A stretch of DNA of 64,000 nt from the NCBI RefSeq assembly GCF_024436415.1, contig NZ_JAFMZQ010000001.1, forward strand, positions 2,356,001 to 2,420,000, written 5' to 3'. The notes below the pieces were generated by a model. That model was not told the DNA's origin. It worked only from the letters and a program-made list of their open reading frames with translations, and made no database searches. Positions 35,227 through 45,270 of the stretch are shown here, in pieces. Made by a program: the position numbers and the translations under genes. How positions within the stretch are numbered: position 1 is the stretch's first letter; every line of letters begins with the position of its first letter. The stretch comes from Pedobacter deserti. GTDB taxonomy: Bacteria > Bacteroidota > Bacteroidia > Sphingobacteriales > Sphingobacteriaceae.

Positions 35227-36795
35227 TTATTTTACACCATGCATTAATCTTTTGATAAGCGGATGTAGCGCTGCAATGATAATTCCCGCTGCTATCGGTA
35301 TCAAGGTGAAGATCAAAAAGAAAGTAGACAAGCTGTATTTGCTTGTAATTTCCTCAATCATACTGCCCGAAGCACCGGCGAGCTTGTTACCCATTGCAAT
35401 GAAAAGGTAGTATACACCAAACATGAAACCAATCCATTTCGCAGGCACCAGTTTGCTTACGTACGAGAGTCCAACAGGTGAAATACAAAGCTCGCCAAGC
35501 GTGTGGAATAAGTAAGCAAAAACCAACCATATCATGCTGACTTTAATCTCCGGTGACGTGATGGACATTGCAGCATAAGCGAGGAAGCCAAACCCTAGAC
35601 CCAGTAAAGTTAATCCCAGACCGAATTTCATGGACGCTGGAAGATTGTATTTACTCTCCCACCATTTCGAAAACCCGGGCGCAAAGCAAATAATGAAAAG
35701 TGAGTTCAGGATATTGAACCAGGAAGCTGCAATTTCCGTTGTTTCTGCCGAGAATTCACGCTGAACCTTCCATAACACAATACACCAAATGATAATAAAG
35801 CTAACGGACAGGACTATGTTTCCTGTTTTAAATCTGCGGAATGTATTTGAAAAGAGTTTAGAAAGCACATATGTGATAATCATCAACGGTACTATGGTAA
35901 GTACTGCGTCTACCACCTTGAAAGTTGTTCCAGCTGTACCAGTTAAGATTCGGGTAGTGTTCTCCTTCGCAAAAATGGTCATACTTCCACCAGCCTGTTC
36001 AAATGCCGCCCAGAAGAAGATTGTAAAGACGGAGAAAATAAAAACGACAATGAGACGATCCCGGATGATATGGCCCGGAACCTTTTCTTCCTCAACGATC
36101 TCTTTAGTGTCTGTAGTTTTTTCGGCAGCCTTCAGTTTTCTCTCTTCGCTGGGAAGCAGGCCGATATTTCCGAAAATACCCTTGGTAAAATAGAACTGAA
36201 GCATTCCAAGGAACATAAATATCCCGGCCAAACCGAAACCCCAGCTCCAGGATATTTTCTCGCCGATGTAACCACAAAGCATGATTCCTAAAAACGCACC
36301 AGCGTTTACGCCCATGTAGAATATCGAGTATGCGCCGTCCTTCTTCTCAGGAAAATCCTTATACATATTGGAGACTATCGAAGTCATATTAGGCTTAAAT
36401 AATCCATTGCCTATCATCAGACATCCCAAACCAACATAAAGGAAAAAAGGAGTTTCTACAGCCATACTAGCATGGCCGAGGGTCATTATCAACGCCCCCA
36501 CGATTACAGCCCAACGGTATCCCAACAAGCGGTCAGCAATTAAACCGCCCAGAACCGGTGTGAGATATACGCCCATGGTGTACGTTCCATACAACGAAAT
36601 AGCTTCTGCGCTTGACCATGCCCAACCCCCGGTTGCAATGCTTGAAGTCAAAAAAAGTACCAGCAGGGCACGCATTCCATAGTATGAAAAACGTTCCCAC
36701 ATTTCCGTGAAGAAAAGTACAAACAAACCGGCGGGATGCCCAAGTACTTTATTCTCGAAAAAGTCATTTGGCGTCCCCAAATTTTTTGTAGTCAT
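35227..36795 (-). CDS. POT-family proton-dependent oligopeptide transporter (second copy)
   Basis: A 522-residue POT carrier. The helix-1 motif EMWERFSYYGMRALL and the PTR2 segment FKPNMTSIVSNMYKD...GAYSIFYMGVNAGAFLG are intact. HTLGELCISPVGLSYVSKLVP is the helix-10 signature. A charged cytoplasmic loop near residues 215-240 (EERKLKAAEKTTDTKEIVEEEK) is longer than in the neighbouring paralogue. The pair probably arose by duplication and then diverged; which peptides each takes is unknown. Confidence 0.94.
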   Translation of the reverse strand: MTTKNLGTPNDFFENKVLGHPAGLFVLFFTEMWERFSYYGMRALLVLFLTSSIATGGWAWSSAEAISLYGTYTMGVYLTPVLGGLIADRLLGYRWAVIVGALIMTLGHASMAVETPFFLYVGLGCLMIGNGLFKPNMTSIVSNMYKDFPEKKDGAYSIFYMGVNAGAFLGIMLCGYIGEKISWSWGFGLAGIFMFLGMLQFYFTKGIFGNIGLLPSEERKLKAAEKTTDTKEIVEEEKVPGHIIRDRLIVVFIFSVFTIFFWAAFEQAGGSMTIFAKENTTRILTGTAGTTFKVVDAVLTIVPLMIITYVLSKLFSNTFRRFKTGNIVLSVSFIIIWCIVLWKVQREFSAETTEIAASWFNILNSLFIICFAPGFSKWWESKYNLPASMKFGLGLTLLGLGFGFLAYAAMSITSPEIKVSMIWLVFAYLFHTLGELCISPVGLSYVSKLVPAKWIGFMFGVYYLFIAMGNKLAGASGSMIEEITSKYSLSTFFLIFTLIPIAAGIIIAALHPLIKRLMHGVK

Positions 36796-36877
36796 GTTGA
36801 ATCAGTGAAAAATATTTAGAATGTTTAGTTAGTTTATTGCGCAAGATAGGTACATGCAGTCAAACTCCCAAATGCTG

Positions 36878-37795
36878 CTACAATTTCTTTACAGGAGTTG
36901 TGGATTTGTCTTCAGGGTCTATATAAAAGTCGTCCATTTCGTTGGGCTCGTTCTTTAATTCGACGTTTTCAACAAGTCTAAGCTTACTGTTTACAAATTT
37001 GAAAGCATCAAAGCTGAGATCAGAGGCGTAATACTCGAAATTACCCTCCATATCCGGCGTAAATGGTGCAAGGTGATCAAAAACAAGGAGGTTAACGCTC
37101 TTATCTATAGTGAGCGTCATGGAATTCATTTTGTTGTACTCAAAAATGATCCGGTTTTTGCTGGCAACAGACTTACTTCCTTCAAATACAGGTTTGCCAA
37201 ATACCGGAAGGTCTTTTTCAAAAGAAAGAACTTCTATTACTTTTTTGGTTGTCTTCTGATTGTTACCCTTCCAGCCCAGGAGTACGTAGTATGGCTTAGT
37301 TCCAGGCACAAAACCTATTTCGTAATACCTTGCCCCATACCAGCGTTGGTGGTCGGTTACTTCATAAGGAGTTTTTAGATTATCAGTTTGGTCAATAAGC
37401 GGATATAACTTTAATTGGCCATTGGTGGTTGCCATTTGTATCGCCCCAAAAAAACGATACGACCCGTCATCAGCGGGTACCGACCAGGAAAGAATCCGCA
37501 GCGCATTGTCGGGCGACTTAACCACTGATATGGTCTTTAGCGAATCGAAGGGGAAGGCAAACGAAAAAGGTGTTTTCAAAGCATTTACCAAGGTCTTAAT
37601 GAATGCAGCATTATGCTCAAACCGGCTGGCGTTATTTTCAGATGCAAGTATAAGGCTGTTAAGAGCCACCAAGCTGTCCTGATATTTAGCTAATACAGGT
37701 TCATTATTAAACGAAAAGCTGTGCTGGGCCCGACCTACAGTAATAGACGTAAGTAAAATGCTGAAACCAAGTATATGCTTTAAGGTCTTGATCAT
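36878..37795 (-). CDS. Secreted protein of unknown function
   Basis: I do not recognise a characterised family. From ATG 37795 the product has 305 residues, starting with a signal peptide (MIKTLKHILGFSILLTSITVGRAQ). The rest is a mixed protein with several aromatic strand-like stretches (QRWYGARYYEIGFVPG, KPYYVLLGWKGNNQKTTKK) and a polar C-terminus (NEPNEMDDFYIDPEDKS). A longer frame from 37828 would overlap the thiolase gene, so it is not used. It starts 4 bp after the thiolase stop, so it is probably co-transcribed, with no evident functional link. Extracytoplasmic location is inferred from the signal. Confidence 0.72.
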   Translation of the reverse strand: MIKTLKHILGFSILLTSITVGRAQHSFSFNNEPVLAKYQDSLVALNSLILASENNASRFEHNAAFIKTLVNALKTPFSFAFPFDSLKTISVVKSPDNALRILSWSVPADDGSYRFFGAIQMATTNGQLKLYPLIDQTDNLKTPYEVTDHQRWYGARYYEIGFVPGTKPYYVLLGWKGNNQKTTKKVIEVLSFEKDLPVFGKPVFEGSKSVASKNRIIFEYNKMNSMTLTIDKSVNLLVFDHLAPFTPDMEGNFEYYASDLSFDAFKFVNSKLRLVENVELKNEPNEMDDFYIDPEDKSTTPVKKL

Positions 37796-37799
37796 CTGA

Positions 37800-38978
37800 C
37801 TAGTCCAAACGTTCAATAACAATCGCACTGGCGCCGCCTCCGCCGTTACATATTCCTGCTACGCCAATTCTTGCCTTGTTTTGTGCCAGGACTGACAGCA
37901 AAGTAACAACAATGCGGGCCCCGGATGCGCCGAGCGGGTGACCTATCGCTACAGCGCCACCATTTACATTTACCTTATCTTCACTTAAACTGAGTTCGCG
38001 ATTGTTTGCCAGCGCAACTACGGAAAAAGCCTCGTTAATTTCATAGTAGTCCACGTCCGAAGCCTGAATTCCCGCTTTCTGAATAGCCAGAGGGATAGCT
38101 TTAGATGGTGCAGTAGTGAACCATTCCGGCTGCTGTTGCGCATCGGCATAAGACAGAATTTTTGCCAGAGGCTTTAAACCCATCTCTTTTGCTTTATCAG
38201 CGCTCATCAGCACAAGGGCAGCAGCTCCGTCATTTAGCGTCGAAGCGTTTGCCGCAGTAACTGTACCATCTTTTTTAAAAACAGGCTTCAGTGCCGAGAT
38301 CTTCTCAAACTTAACAGAGAATGGCTCTTCGTCTCTGTCGATAGTCGTTTCCGCACCCTTACGGTCGGCCAGCGTTACCGGTGCTATTTCCGCATCAAAC
38401 CTGCCCGACGACTGTGCTTCCTGTGCTCTCTTGTATGAGGAAATAGCGTAAGCGTCCTGATCCTCACGACTAATATTACATGTGGAGGCACATAATTCAG
38501 CAGCTGACCCCATGTGATAGTCATTGTAAACATCCCAAAGTCCATCTTTCACCAAACCGTCAGTAACCTGTCCATGCCCTAATCTGTATCCTGTCCTGGC
38601 TTTATCAAGGTAAAAAGGAACATTGCTCATGCTTTCCATGCCACCTGCTATAATAATATCCTGCTCTCCTAAAGCAATACTTTGAGCAGCCAGCATGATG
38701 GCTTTTGTGCCTGAAGCGCAGACTTTGTTAATGGTGGTAGCCGGGACGTCAGGCAGGCCGGCGAGTTTAGCAGCCTGTGTGGCAGGAGCCTGACCGAGGT
38801 TCGCAGACAGCACGTTTCCCATATAAACCTCCTGAATATCAGAGGAAGTAAGACCTGCCTTCTCAACTGCAGCTTTAATCGCAAAGCCCCCAAGCTGTGT
38901 TGCTGATAAACTTGACAAAGAACCTCCAAAACTTCCTATTGGCGTTCTCACTGCTGAAATAATCACTACTTCTCTCAT
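37800..38978 (-). CDS. Acetyl-CoA C-acetyltransferase (thiolase)
   Basis: Degradative/biosynthetic thiolase, 392 residues. The nucleophile is Cys87 in [14 protein letters not shown]. The other catalytic residues are His347 in [11 protein letters not shown] and Cys377 in [11 protein letters not shown]. It either joins two acetyl-CoA to acetoacetyl-CoA or cleaves 3-ketoacyl-CoA. The CoA-transferase pair at 20562-21927 could act on its product, but it is not in the same operon. The unknown secreted protein gene follows after 4 bp. Confidence 0.95.
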   Translation of the reverse strand: MREVVIISAVRTPIGSFGGSLSSLSATQLGGFAIKAAVEKAGLTSSDIQEVYMGNVLSANLGQAPATQAAKLAGLPDVPATTINKVCASGTKAIMLAAQSIALGEQDIIIAGGMESMSNVPFYLDKARTGYRLGHGQVTDGLVKDGLWDVYNDYHMGSAAELCASTCNISREDQDAYAISSYKRAQEAQSSGRFDAEIAPVTLADRKGAETTIDRDEEPFSVKFEKISALKPVFKKDGTVTAANASTLNDGAAALVLMSADKAKEMGLKPLAKILSYADAQQQPEWFTTAPSKAIPLAIQKAGIQASDVDYYEINEAFSVVALANNRELSLSEDKVNVNGGAVAIGHPLGASGARIVVTLLSVLAQNKARIGVAGICNGGGGASAIVIERLD

Positions 38979-39034
38979 TTATATGCATTTAAGTTAGTTG
39001 GAAGCAAAGTTATGCAAATTGCCGCTATAGGTGG

Positions 39035-39064
39035 TTGATTTTTACTTAACTTTATCTAAGTTTG
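39035..39064 (+). promoter_or_regulatory. Bacteroidota-type promoter of the PgpH-like gene
   Basis: TTG (39035-39037), 19 bases, then TAAGTTTG (39057-39064): a full match to the -33/-7 pattern. The TTG start codon lies 25 bp downstream. Confidence 0.65.
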
Positions 39065-39088
39065 GATTTGAATTAACAGAAGACTAGA

Positions 39089-41167
39089 TTGGCTAAGATC
39101 AGGAAAAATTCACATAAGGTATTGTACCGCAAGTACTCATCAAACTTCAAGTACATTATGATGATACTTTCTGTATTTATCATAACAGCATTTTTGCCTA
39201 AACAGCCCCGGTTCAGGTACGAATTTGAAAAAGGTGAGATTTGGAAGAATAAGGATCTTGTTTCTCCTTTCAGTTTTGCTATCCTTAAAACAAGTCCGCA
39301 GGTAAACACAGACAGGGAGGAAGCGCTGGCTAACGTTTTGCCCATTTATGCCCTGAACAAAAACATGTTCAATGGGATAGAAGAAGCCTACATCAGCGAA
39401 TTTGAGGTTAAGTGGAAAAGCAATTCGCTACCCGAGAACGACCGGATACCTGAACGGGACCGAAGCCTGAAATTGCTGCGCGCAATTTATCAGAAGGGTA
39501 TTATTGCGATCAACAACAAGCATCAGGGAGAGGAGCCGTATTACGATTTCTCGCTGATGAACGACAATGTTGCTACCACAATGAGTACCCAGGACGTTTT
39601 CACTGTTTCTACAGCGCTCGCGTATTTCGGAAAGAACTATATCTCGGTCAACCCAAACGCACGGGAACTGATTCTTACCATGGCGGAAGACCATTTAAGG
39701 CCCAATATCATATTTAATGAGCGTCTTACACAGATTGTTCAGGAAAATACAGTTAACAGCTTGTCGACCACCAGGGGGATGGTTCAGAAGGGTGAACTCA
39801 TTGTTGCCAAAAATGCAGTGATTGACGAAGACACCTATCAGAAGCTGCTTTCCTTCCGAGAAAGCTATGAAGCCCAGACGAAAACCGTGGGCGATAGCCG
39901 TGAAGTATATTTGGGCCAGGTTGTACTTGTTGGTTTTATTGTGAGCTTGCTCATGATTTTTCTTAAGCTTTTCAGGAAAGACATCTTTGCAGATAACCGT
40001 CAGCTCTCCCTGCTCTTGCTGGTAACAGTAATTATGCTTTTATCGCTCACCTGGGCTATTAAACTTAACCTGCCCAGCTTGCATTATATACCATTTTGTA
40101 TTGTGCCGATCATTATCCGGATCTTGTTTGATACCCGGCTTGCCCTGTATCTGCATCTTCTGGTTATCCTTATCGCGGGCTTTTTTGTGCCAAACAGCTT
40201 TGAGTTCGTGTTTTACCAAACCACAGCCGGTATGGTGGCCATTTATAGTATACGAAATCTGGTAAAACGCGAGCAATTGCTCGTATCGGCCCTTTATATA
40301 TTATCCGCGTATTTCATTTCCTTTATTGGTATTGCCCTGTTGAGGGAGGGGTCGGTGCGGCAAATCGAATGGCTCAACTTTGTGCCTTTCCTTATTAGTG
40401 TGCTGTTATCACTGCTTGCTTATCCGCTAATCTATGCGTTTGAAAGATTATTCGGTATAACCTCCGACGTCGCACTTATTGAGCTTACCAATACCAACAA
40501 TAAGCTGCTGCGAGAACTTGCCTTTAAAGCGCCGGGTACATTTCAGCACTCGCTGCAGGTAGCCAATCTGGCTGAGGCAGCTATTTTTAAGATAGGTGGA
40601 AACTCATTGCTGGTACGGGCAGGTGCGCTGTATCATGACATTGGTAAAATGGAGAATCCTCAGTATTTTATTGAGAACCAGAATACCGGTGCCAGTCCGC
40701 ACGACAAGCTTCCTTATGAACAAAGTGCCCAGATAATCATAAAGCACGTTCATAAAGGAATAGAGATCACCAGACGGCACCAACTGCCGGAAAGTGTGAT
40801 TGATTTCATAAGAACGCACCACGGCAATACACGCGTCGACTTCTTTTACCAATCCTTTCTTAAGAATTCGCCGGAGAAGTTCGTGGATGAAAACATTTTC
40901 CGCTACCCGGGCCCCATTCCTTTTTCAAAAGAAACGGGCGTATTAATGTTGGCCGACTCGGTCGAAGCTGCTTCAAGAAGTCTGAAGAATCCGGATGCTC
41001 AACGTATCAACGACCTTGTAGAACGCATAATTGATTATAAACTCGAACAAAATCAATTAGACAACTGCGATCTTACTTTAAAGGACATTGAAACTATAAA
41101 GCTGATATTCAAGACGATGCTTATGAGTATTTACCACGTCCGAATTGATTATCAGCAAAACGTCTAA
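39089..41167 (+). CDS. Membrane HD-domain phosphohydrolase (7TMR-HDED/PgpH type)
   Basis: A 692-residue membrane protein related to Listeria PgpH, a c-di-AMP phosphodiesterase. An N-terminal membrane helix (about 22-38) is followed by an extracytoplasmic HDED domain (about 45-270), then about seven membrane helices (275-475) and a cytoplasmic HD domain. The metal-binding HD pair is at about His516/Asp517 (LYHDIGKMENP), with HQLPESVIDFIRTHHGNTR and ADSVEAASRS completing the site. The start is TTG: an in-frame stop lies 15 bp upstream and the next ATG is deep inside the first helix. Cyclic-di-AMP as substrate is inferred from the family. Confidence 0.92.
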   Translation: MAKIRKNSHKVLYRKYSSNFKYIMMILSVFIITAFLPKQPRFRYEFEKGEIWKNKDLVSPFSFAILKTSPQVNTDREEALANVLPIYALNKNMFNGIEEAYISEFEVKWKSNSLPENDRIPERDRSLKLLRAIYQKGIIAINNKHQGEEPYYDFSLMNDNVATTMSTQDVFTVSTALAYFGKNYISVNPNARELILTMAEDHLRPNIIFNERLTQIVQENTVNSLSTTRGMVQKGELIVAKNAVIDEDTYQKLLSFRESYEAQTKTVGDSREVYLGQVVLVGFIVSLLMIFLKLFRKDIFADNRQLSLLLLVTVIMLLSLTWAIKLNLPSLHYIPFCIVPIIIRILFDTRLALYLHLLVILIAGFFVPNSFEFVFYQTTAGMVAIYSIRNLVKREQLLVSALYILSAYFISFIGIALLREGSVRQIEWLNFVPFLISVLLSLLAYPLIYAFERLFGITSDVALIELTNTNNKLLRELAFKAPGTFQHSLQVANLAEAAIFKIGGNSLLVRAGALYHDIGKMENPQYFIENQNTGASPHDKLPYEQSAQIIIKHVHKGIEITRRHQLPESVIDFIRTHHGNTRVDFFYQSFLKNSPEKFVDENIFRYPGPIPFSKETGVLMLADSVEAASRSLKNPDAQRINDLVERIIDYKLEQNQLDNCDLTLKDIETIKLIFKTMLMSIYHVRIDYQQNV

Positions 41168-41195
41168 ATTTTATCCCCAAAGCCATCGATTTTTT

Positions 41196-41225
41196 TTTGC
41201 ATAGTTCAATGAATTACTATATTTG
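41196..41225 (+). promoter_or_regulatory. Promoter of tRNA-Ser
   Basis: TTTG (41196-41199), 18 bases, then TATATTTG (41218-41225), close to the Bacteroidota consensus. The tRNA begins 30 bp downstream. Confidence 0.6.
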
Positions 41226-41255
41226 CAAACCCAAAAACGAAGTTTTTAGGTAAAA

Positions 41256-41343
<88 letters not shown>

Positions 41344-41345
41344 GA

Positions 41346-41374
41346 AAAGGGTTTCATTAGTGAAGCCCTTTTTT
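41346..41374 (+). terminator. Terminator after tRNA-Ser
   Basis: Stem AAAGGGTTTCA / TGAAGCCCTTT with a 4-base loop and one G-T wobble, followed by a T run. Confidence 0.8.
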
Positions 41375-41398
41375 ATTTGACACATATGACTACCAGCG

Positions 41399-41893
41399 TC
41401 ATAATTCGGCGAGTAAGCTGTTCAAATCAAGCATTCTGGTATACATCTCAATAGATCCATCAGCTTTGAGCGGCCACTGTTCCCTCGGGCGATCCCAATA
41501 AAGCTCAACACCATTACCGTCCGGATCGTTAAGATACAACGCTTCCGATACACCGTGGTCAGAAGCCCCCGTAAGCGGGTAAGGGGCACGGCGAAGGCGA
41601 TCAAATATGACTGCGAGGTCACGCCTGCTAGGGTAAACGATGGCGGTGTGAAACAGGCCGACGCCTTCGGCACGCGCAGGCGGCGCATCTTCACTATACC
41701 AGGTATTTAATCCAATATGATGATGGTAACCTCCGGCCGAGATAAATGCTGCCTGGCTGCCATACATGGTGATCAGTTCAAAGCCCAGCAAACCCTGGTA
41801 AAAAGCTAGGGCCCGGTCGAGATTAGCAACCTTTAAATGCACGTGTCCTATCCGGGTATTTGCCGGTACAATATAGTTCTGTTCTGTTTGCAT
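41399..41893 (-). CDS. VOC-family (glyoxalase/CatE-like) metalloprotein
   Basis: A 164-residue vicinal-oxygen-chelate protein made of two beta-alpha-beta-beta-beta repeats. Metal ligands are expected at His in IGHVHLKVANLDRALAFYQ, His in VGLFHTAIVYPSRRDL and Glu in DGNGVELYWDRP. The overall pattern is close to CatE-type catechol 2,3-dioxygenase/ring-cleavage relatives rather than glyoxalase I, but the reaction is not established. It is divergent from the TRIC-family gene with a 56 bp gap. Confidence 0.88.
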   Translation of the reverse strand: MQTEQNYIVPANTRIGHVHLKVANLDRALAFYQGLLGFELITMYGSQAAFISAGGYHHHIGLNTWYSEDAPPARAEGVGLFHTAIVYPSRRDLAVIFDRLRRAPYPLTGASDHGVSEALYLNDPDGNGVELYWDRPREQWPLKADGSIEMYTRMLDLNSLLAEL

Positions 41894-41949
41894 GTTTTAT
41901 CTTTTGACGTTTGTTAATATACAGAATCTGTGCTTATATTTAAAAAGCA

Positions 41950-42579
41950 ATGGAGCAACTTCACACGCTGTACTATTTTCTTGATCTTGCTGGTGCTTTT
42001 GTTTTTGCCATAAGCGGGGCAGCGGCCGCCAGGCAGCGTGGTATGGACCTGTTTGGTATCTGTGCTATAGCATTTACGGTAGCATGTGGAGGCGGAATTA
42101 TCAGAGATCTGTGTATTGGGGCTATACCGCCTGCGGGTCTGGCCAACTGGCGTTATCTTGTCGCAGCTATAATTGCCGCCGGCATGACGATAAGCTTATA
42201 TCCATTGGTACAGCGGCTCAATCATCCGGTATTGTTCTTTGATGCCCTGGGCTTAGCGCTTTTTGCCGTTACCGGCGCACAAAAAAGTCTGGCCTACGGA
42301 CATAATGATCAGGTCGCTATCCTGTTGGGTATTACCACAGCCGTAGGCGGAGGTGTCCTGCGTGATATCCTGCTCAACAGAGTGCCTGTCATTTTGCAAA
42401 GGGAGGTGTACGCCTCTGCCGCTCTTATTGGTGCCGGACTTGTTGTGCTGGGTCGTCATTTTAAATGGTTAAGCAGCGATCAGACCTCTCTTCTGGCACT
42501 GGTAATATGTTTCATCATCCGGTTGCTCGCGCTGCGCTATCGATGGAATTTACCCGTCTTCGCCCGAAAACAGGTCTAG
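41950..42579 (+). CDS. TRIC-family cation channel (UPF0126)
   Basis: A 209-residue inner-membrane protein with two repeats of three helices plus a last helix. Each repeat carries a glycine-rich motif: ACGGGIIRDLCIG at about residues 45-57 and AVGGGVLRDILLN at about 131-143. These match the trimeric intracellular cation channel fold, which in bacteria forms potassium-permeable trimers. It may be transcribed with the NfeD/SPFH pair, which starts 75 bp later. Confidence 0.92.
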   Translation: MEQLHTLYYFLDLAGAFVFAISGAAAARQRGMDLFGICAIAFTVACGGGIIRDLCIGAIPPAGLANWRYLVAAIIAAGMTISLYPLVQRLNHPVLFFDALGLALFAVTGAQKSLAYGHNDQVAILLGITTAVGGGVLRDILLNRVPVILQREVYASAALIGAGLVVLGRHFKWLSSDQTSLLALVICFIIRLLALRYRWNLPVFARKQV

Positions 42580-42653
42580 CATCTTTGATTTTTTTTTGTA
42601 TATTGACAGCTCGAAACCGCTTTAATCAAATATATTTTCAATTATGCTCCGCT

Positions 42654-43100
42654 ATGAACGATTTTTTTAACGATACGCTGATCTGGTTTTGTATCGGGTT
42701 TGCCTTTTTTCTACTTGAATTTTTACTACCGGGCTTTATCCTGTTTTTCTTTGGTGTCGGGGCCTGGATCGTTGCCATCATGACACTTATGGCCGATGTG
42801 TCTGTGAACACACAGATTTTGGTTTTCATTGGCAGTTCCGTTATCACCGTACTGCTGCTGAGGAATTGGTTGAAAGCAAAGTTCGGTACCACGGTAAACG
42901 ACACTGAGCTGGAAGACGAGTTTGTGGGTAAAGTGGGGCAGGCAGAGACAAACATTGGTCCCAATCAGCAGGGAAAAGTTGAGTTTAAGGGAACGATGTG
43001 GGATGCAATATCTGACGAGCCCATTCTCGCCGGAGAAAATGTGCTGATAACTGGCACAAAGAGTATAAAATTAATCGTAAAACCAATACCAAATAACTAA
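42654..43100 (+). CDS. NfeD-family membrane protein
   Basis: A 148-residue short NfeD. Three or so membrane helices (about 10-75: IWFCIGFAFFLLEFLLPGFILFFFGVG) precede a C-terminal OB-fold domain (about 90-148: DEFVGKVGQAETNIGPNQQGKVEFKG, then GENVLITGTKSIKLIVKP). The frame is open upstream into the TRIC gene; ATG 42654 is chosen because it directly precedes the first helix. It is paired with an SPFH protein 8 bp downstream, the standard partner that forms membrane-microdomain assemblies. Confidence 0.92.
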   Translation: MNDFFNDTLIWFCIGFAFFLLEFLLPGFILFFFGVGAWIVAIMTLMADVSVNTQILVFIGSSVITVLLLRNWLKAKFGTTVNDTELEDEFVGKVGQAETNIGPNQQGKVEFKGTMWDAISDEPILAGENVLITGTKSIKLIVKPIPNN

Positions 43101-43108
43101 TCCATATT

Positions 43109-44068
43109 ATGAGTCCAGCAACCTATATTCTTATTATCCTAGCGGTCTTTCTATTGATCGCCTTTACATCAACGTTCAAGGTAGTACCGCAGCGAACAGT
43201 TTTTATCATTGAGCGTCTGGGCAAGTATAGCCGTTCTTTGGATGCAGGATTCCATATTCTGATACCTTTCATCGATAAAGTTGCCTACAAGCAGAATCTC
43301 AAGGAGCAGGCTATAGATGTGGCTTCCCAGATATGTATAACGAAAGACAATATCGCAGTGGAGGTCGACGGAATTCTTTACCTCCAGGTTATTGACCCTC
43401 AGAAAGCCTCGTATGGCATTGATAATTATCGCTTTGCAGTAATCCAGATATCTCAGACAACCATGAGAAGTGTCATTGGACGTATGGAACTTGATAAAAC
43501 TTTTGAAGAGCGGGAAACGGTAAATGCAACCATCGTAAGTGCGGTTGACAGGGCCAGCGATCCATGGGGTATAAAGGTATCCCGCTATGAAGTGAAAAAT
43601 ATTGCTCCGCCTCAAAGTATCCGTGATGCCATGGAAAAGCAAATGCGTGCCGAGCGTGAAAAACGCGCCCTTATTGCAGAATCAGAAGGAGATAAGCAGG
43701 CAAAAATAAACCGTGCAGAAGGAGACAAGCAGGAAATGATTGCCCGTTCGGAAGGTGAAAAAATGCGGAAGATCAATGAAGCGAGCGGAACCGCCGCTGA
43801 AATTGAGATGGTAGCCGTGGCAACCGCCAAGGGTATTGTCGAGATCGCCAAGTCCATCAATCAGGAAGGTGGCGTAAACGCAGTGAACCTTCGAATTGCT
43901 GAGCAGTACCTTACAGAGTTTGGTAAGCTGGCGAAAGTAAACAACAGTATGATCGTTCCGGCCGATCTGTCCAATATCGCCGGCGTGATTTCAAGCGTTA
44001 CTTCCGTCCTTAATACAGCAAACATCAATGGCCCGGTACAAGGTACAAACATCGGCAGAAAGGCTTAG
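43109..44068 (+). CDS. SPFH/band 7 (stomatin/QmcA-like) protein
   Basis: A 319-residue membrane scaffold protein. An N-terminal membrane helix (about 4-20) is followed by the band 7 domain (PQRTVFIIERLGKYSRSLDAGFHILIPF onward), a charged coiled coil with the repeated unit EGDKQAKINRAEGDKQEMIA (about 190-225), and a C-terminal oligomerisation helix. Together with the NfeD protein it probably forms a ring-like assembly in the inner membrane that organises proteases or lipids. Confidence 0.94.
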   Translation: MSPATYILIILAVFLLIAFTSTFKVVPQRTVFIIERLGKYSRSLDAGFHILIPFIDKVAYKQNLKEQAIDVASQICITKDNIAVEVDGILYLQVIDPQKASYGIDNYRFAVIQISQTTMRSVIGRMELDKTFEERETVNATIVSAVDRASDPWGIKVSRYEVKNIAPPQSIRDAMEKQMRAEREKRALIAESEGDKQAKINRAEGDKQEMIARSEGEKMRKINEASGTAAEIEMVAVATAKGIVEIAKSINQEGGVNAVNLRIAEQYLTEFGKLAKVNNSMIVPADLSNIAGVISSVTSVLNTANINGPVQGTNIGRKA

Positions 44069-44094
44069 GTCATTTATAACACAAATCAATTTCT

Positions 44095-45255
44095 ATGCAT
44101 CAAACACTTAAGACAATCACATTAGCATTGGTGGCCGGAACGCTGCTTATCCTGCAAAGCTGCTCCACAGTGAAGAGTTCCGAAGGGACGAAAGGCACTA
44201 AATGGACCAAAGAGAAAGCTACGGCCTGGTACAATAAACAGCCCTGGCTTGTAGGAGCTAATTTCATTCCCAGCACAGCAATAAATCAGTTGGAGATGTG
44301 GCAGGCAGATTCATTTGATACCCTGACGATCAACCGGGAACTCGGCTGGGCCAGGTCTATCGGTATGAATACCGCTCGCGTTTACCTGCACGATCTGTTA
44401 TACGAGCAGGATTCTGTTGGCTTCTTTAAAAGAATGGACATCTTCTTAGACATAGCCGCAAAGCATAACATAAAGCCACTGTTTGTGATATTTGACTCCT
44501 GCTGGGATCCCTTCCCGAAACTAGGAAAGCAGCGTACGCCAAAGCCACATACGCACAACCCAGGATGGGTGCAAAGTCCGGGTCAGCTTGCTTTAAAAGA
44601 CTCTACGCAGTATCCGCGACTGGAACGGTATGTGAAGAGCCTGCTACGTCACTTTAAGAATGACGACCGCATTCTTGCCTGGGACTTATGGAACGAGCCT
44701 GATAACATGACAGGACCTTCTTATGAAGCGGTAGAAATTCCCAATAAGGTAGCGTTGATCATACCTTTACTTACCGAAACTTTCCGTTGGGCTCGCGAGG
44801 TTTCACCATCGCAACCACTTACCTCGGGTGTTTGGGCGGGCAATTGGTCGGAGCCTTCTAAACTTAAACCGATTGAAGCCCTTCAGCTGGAGCAATCAGA
44901 CATTATCTCCTTTCATAACTATGGAGCACCTGAAGAATTTGAGACGTGTATAAAGTGGCTGCAGCGGTACGAACGGCCAATAATCTGCACTGAGTACATG
45001 GCTCGTCCCAATGGAAGTACTTTTGCTGGTTTCCTGCCCATTGCAAAAAAATATAATGTGGCCATGTATAACTGGGGTTTCGTAAACGGGAAAACGCAAA
45101 CCATCTATCCATGGGATAGCTGGACAAAAACTTATTCCGCGGAGCCACCGCTTTGGTTTCACGATATCTTCCAGACAGACGGTACGCCGTACAAACAAGA
45201 GGAAGTCGATTTCATCAAGAAAATGACGGGGACAGAAAGCACTACAAAACGCTAG
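44095..45255 (+). CDS. GH5-like secreted glycoside hydrolase, lipoprotein
   Basis: A 386-residue cellulase-superfamily enzyme with a TIM barrel. The lipoprotein signal is MHQTLKTITLALVAGTLLILQSC. The general acid is probably Glu201 in AWDLWNEPDN, and the nucleophile Glu300 in IICTEYMARPNG. The early strand NTARVYLHDLL and ISFHNYG also fit clan GH-A. Family relatives are often annotated 1,4-beta-xylanase or cellulase; the substrate cannot be read from sequence, though nearby GH43 genes hint at hemicellulose. It is followed by a strong terminator. Confidence 0.82.
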   Translation: MHQTLKTITLALVAGTLLILQSCSTVKSSEGTKGTKWTKEKATAWYNKQPWLVGANFIPSTAINQLEMWQADSFDTLTINRELGWARSIGMNTARVYLHDLLYEQDSVGFFKRMDIFLDIAAKHNIKPLFVIFDSCWDPFPKLGKQRTPKPHTHNPGWVQSPGQLALKDSTQYPRLERYVKSLLRHFKNDDRILAWDLWNEPDNMTGPSYEAVEIPNKVALIIPLLTETFRWAREVSPSQPLTSGVWAGNWSEPSKLKPIEALQLEQSDIISFHNYGAPEEFETCIKWLQRYERPIICTEYMARPNGSTFAGFLPIAKKYNVAMYNWGFVNGKTQTIYPWDSWTKTYSAEPPLWFHDIFQTDGTPYKQEEVDFIKKMTGTESTTKR

Positions 45256-45270
45256 TAATCAAGGTGTATA

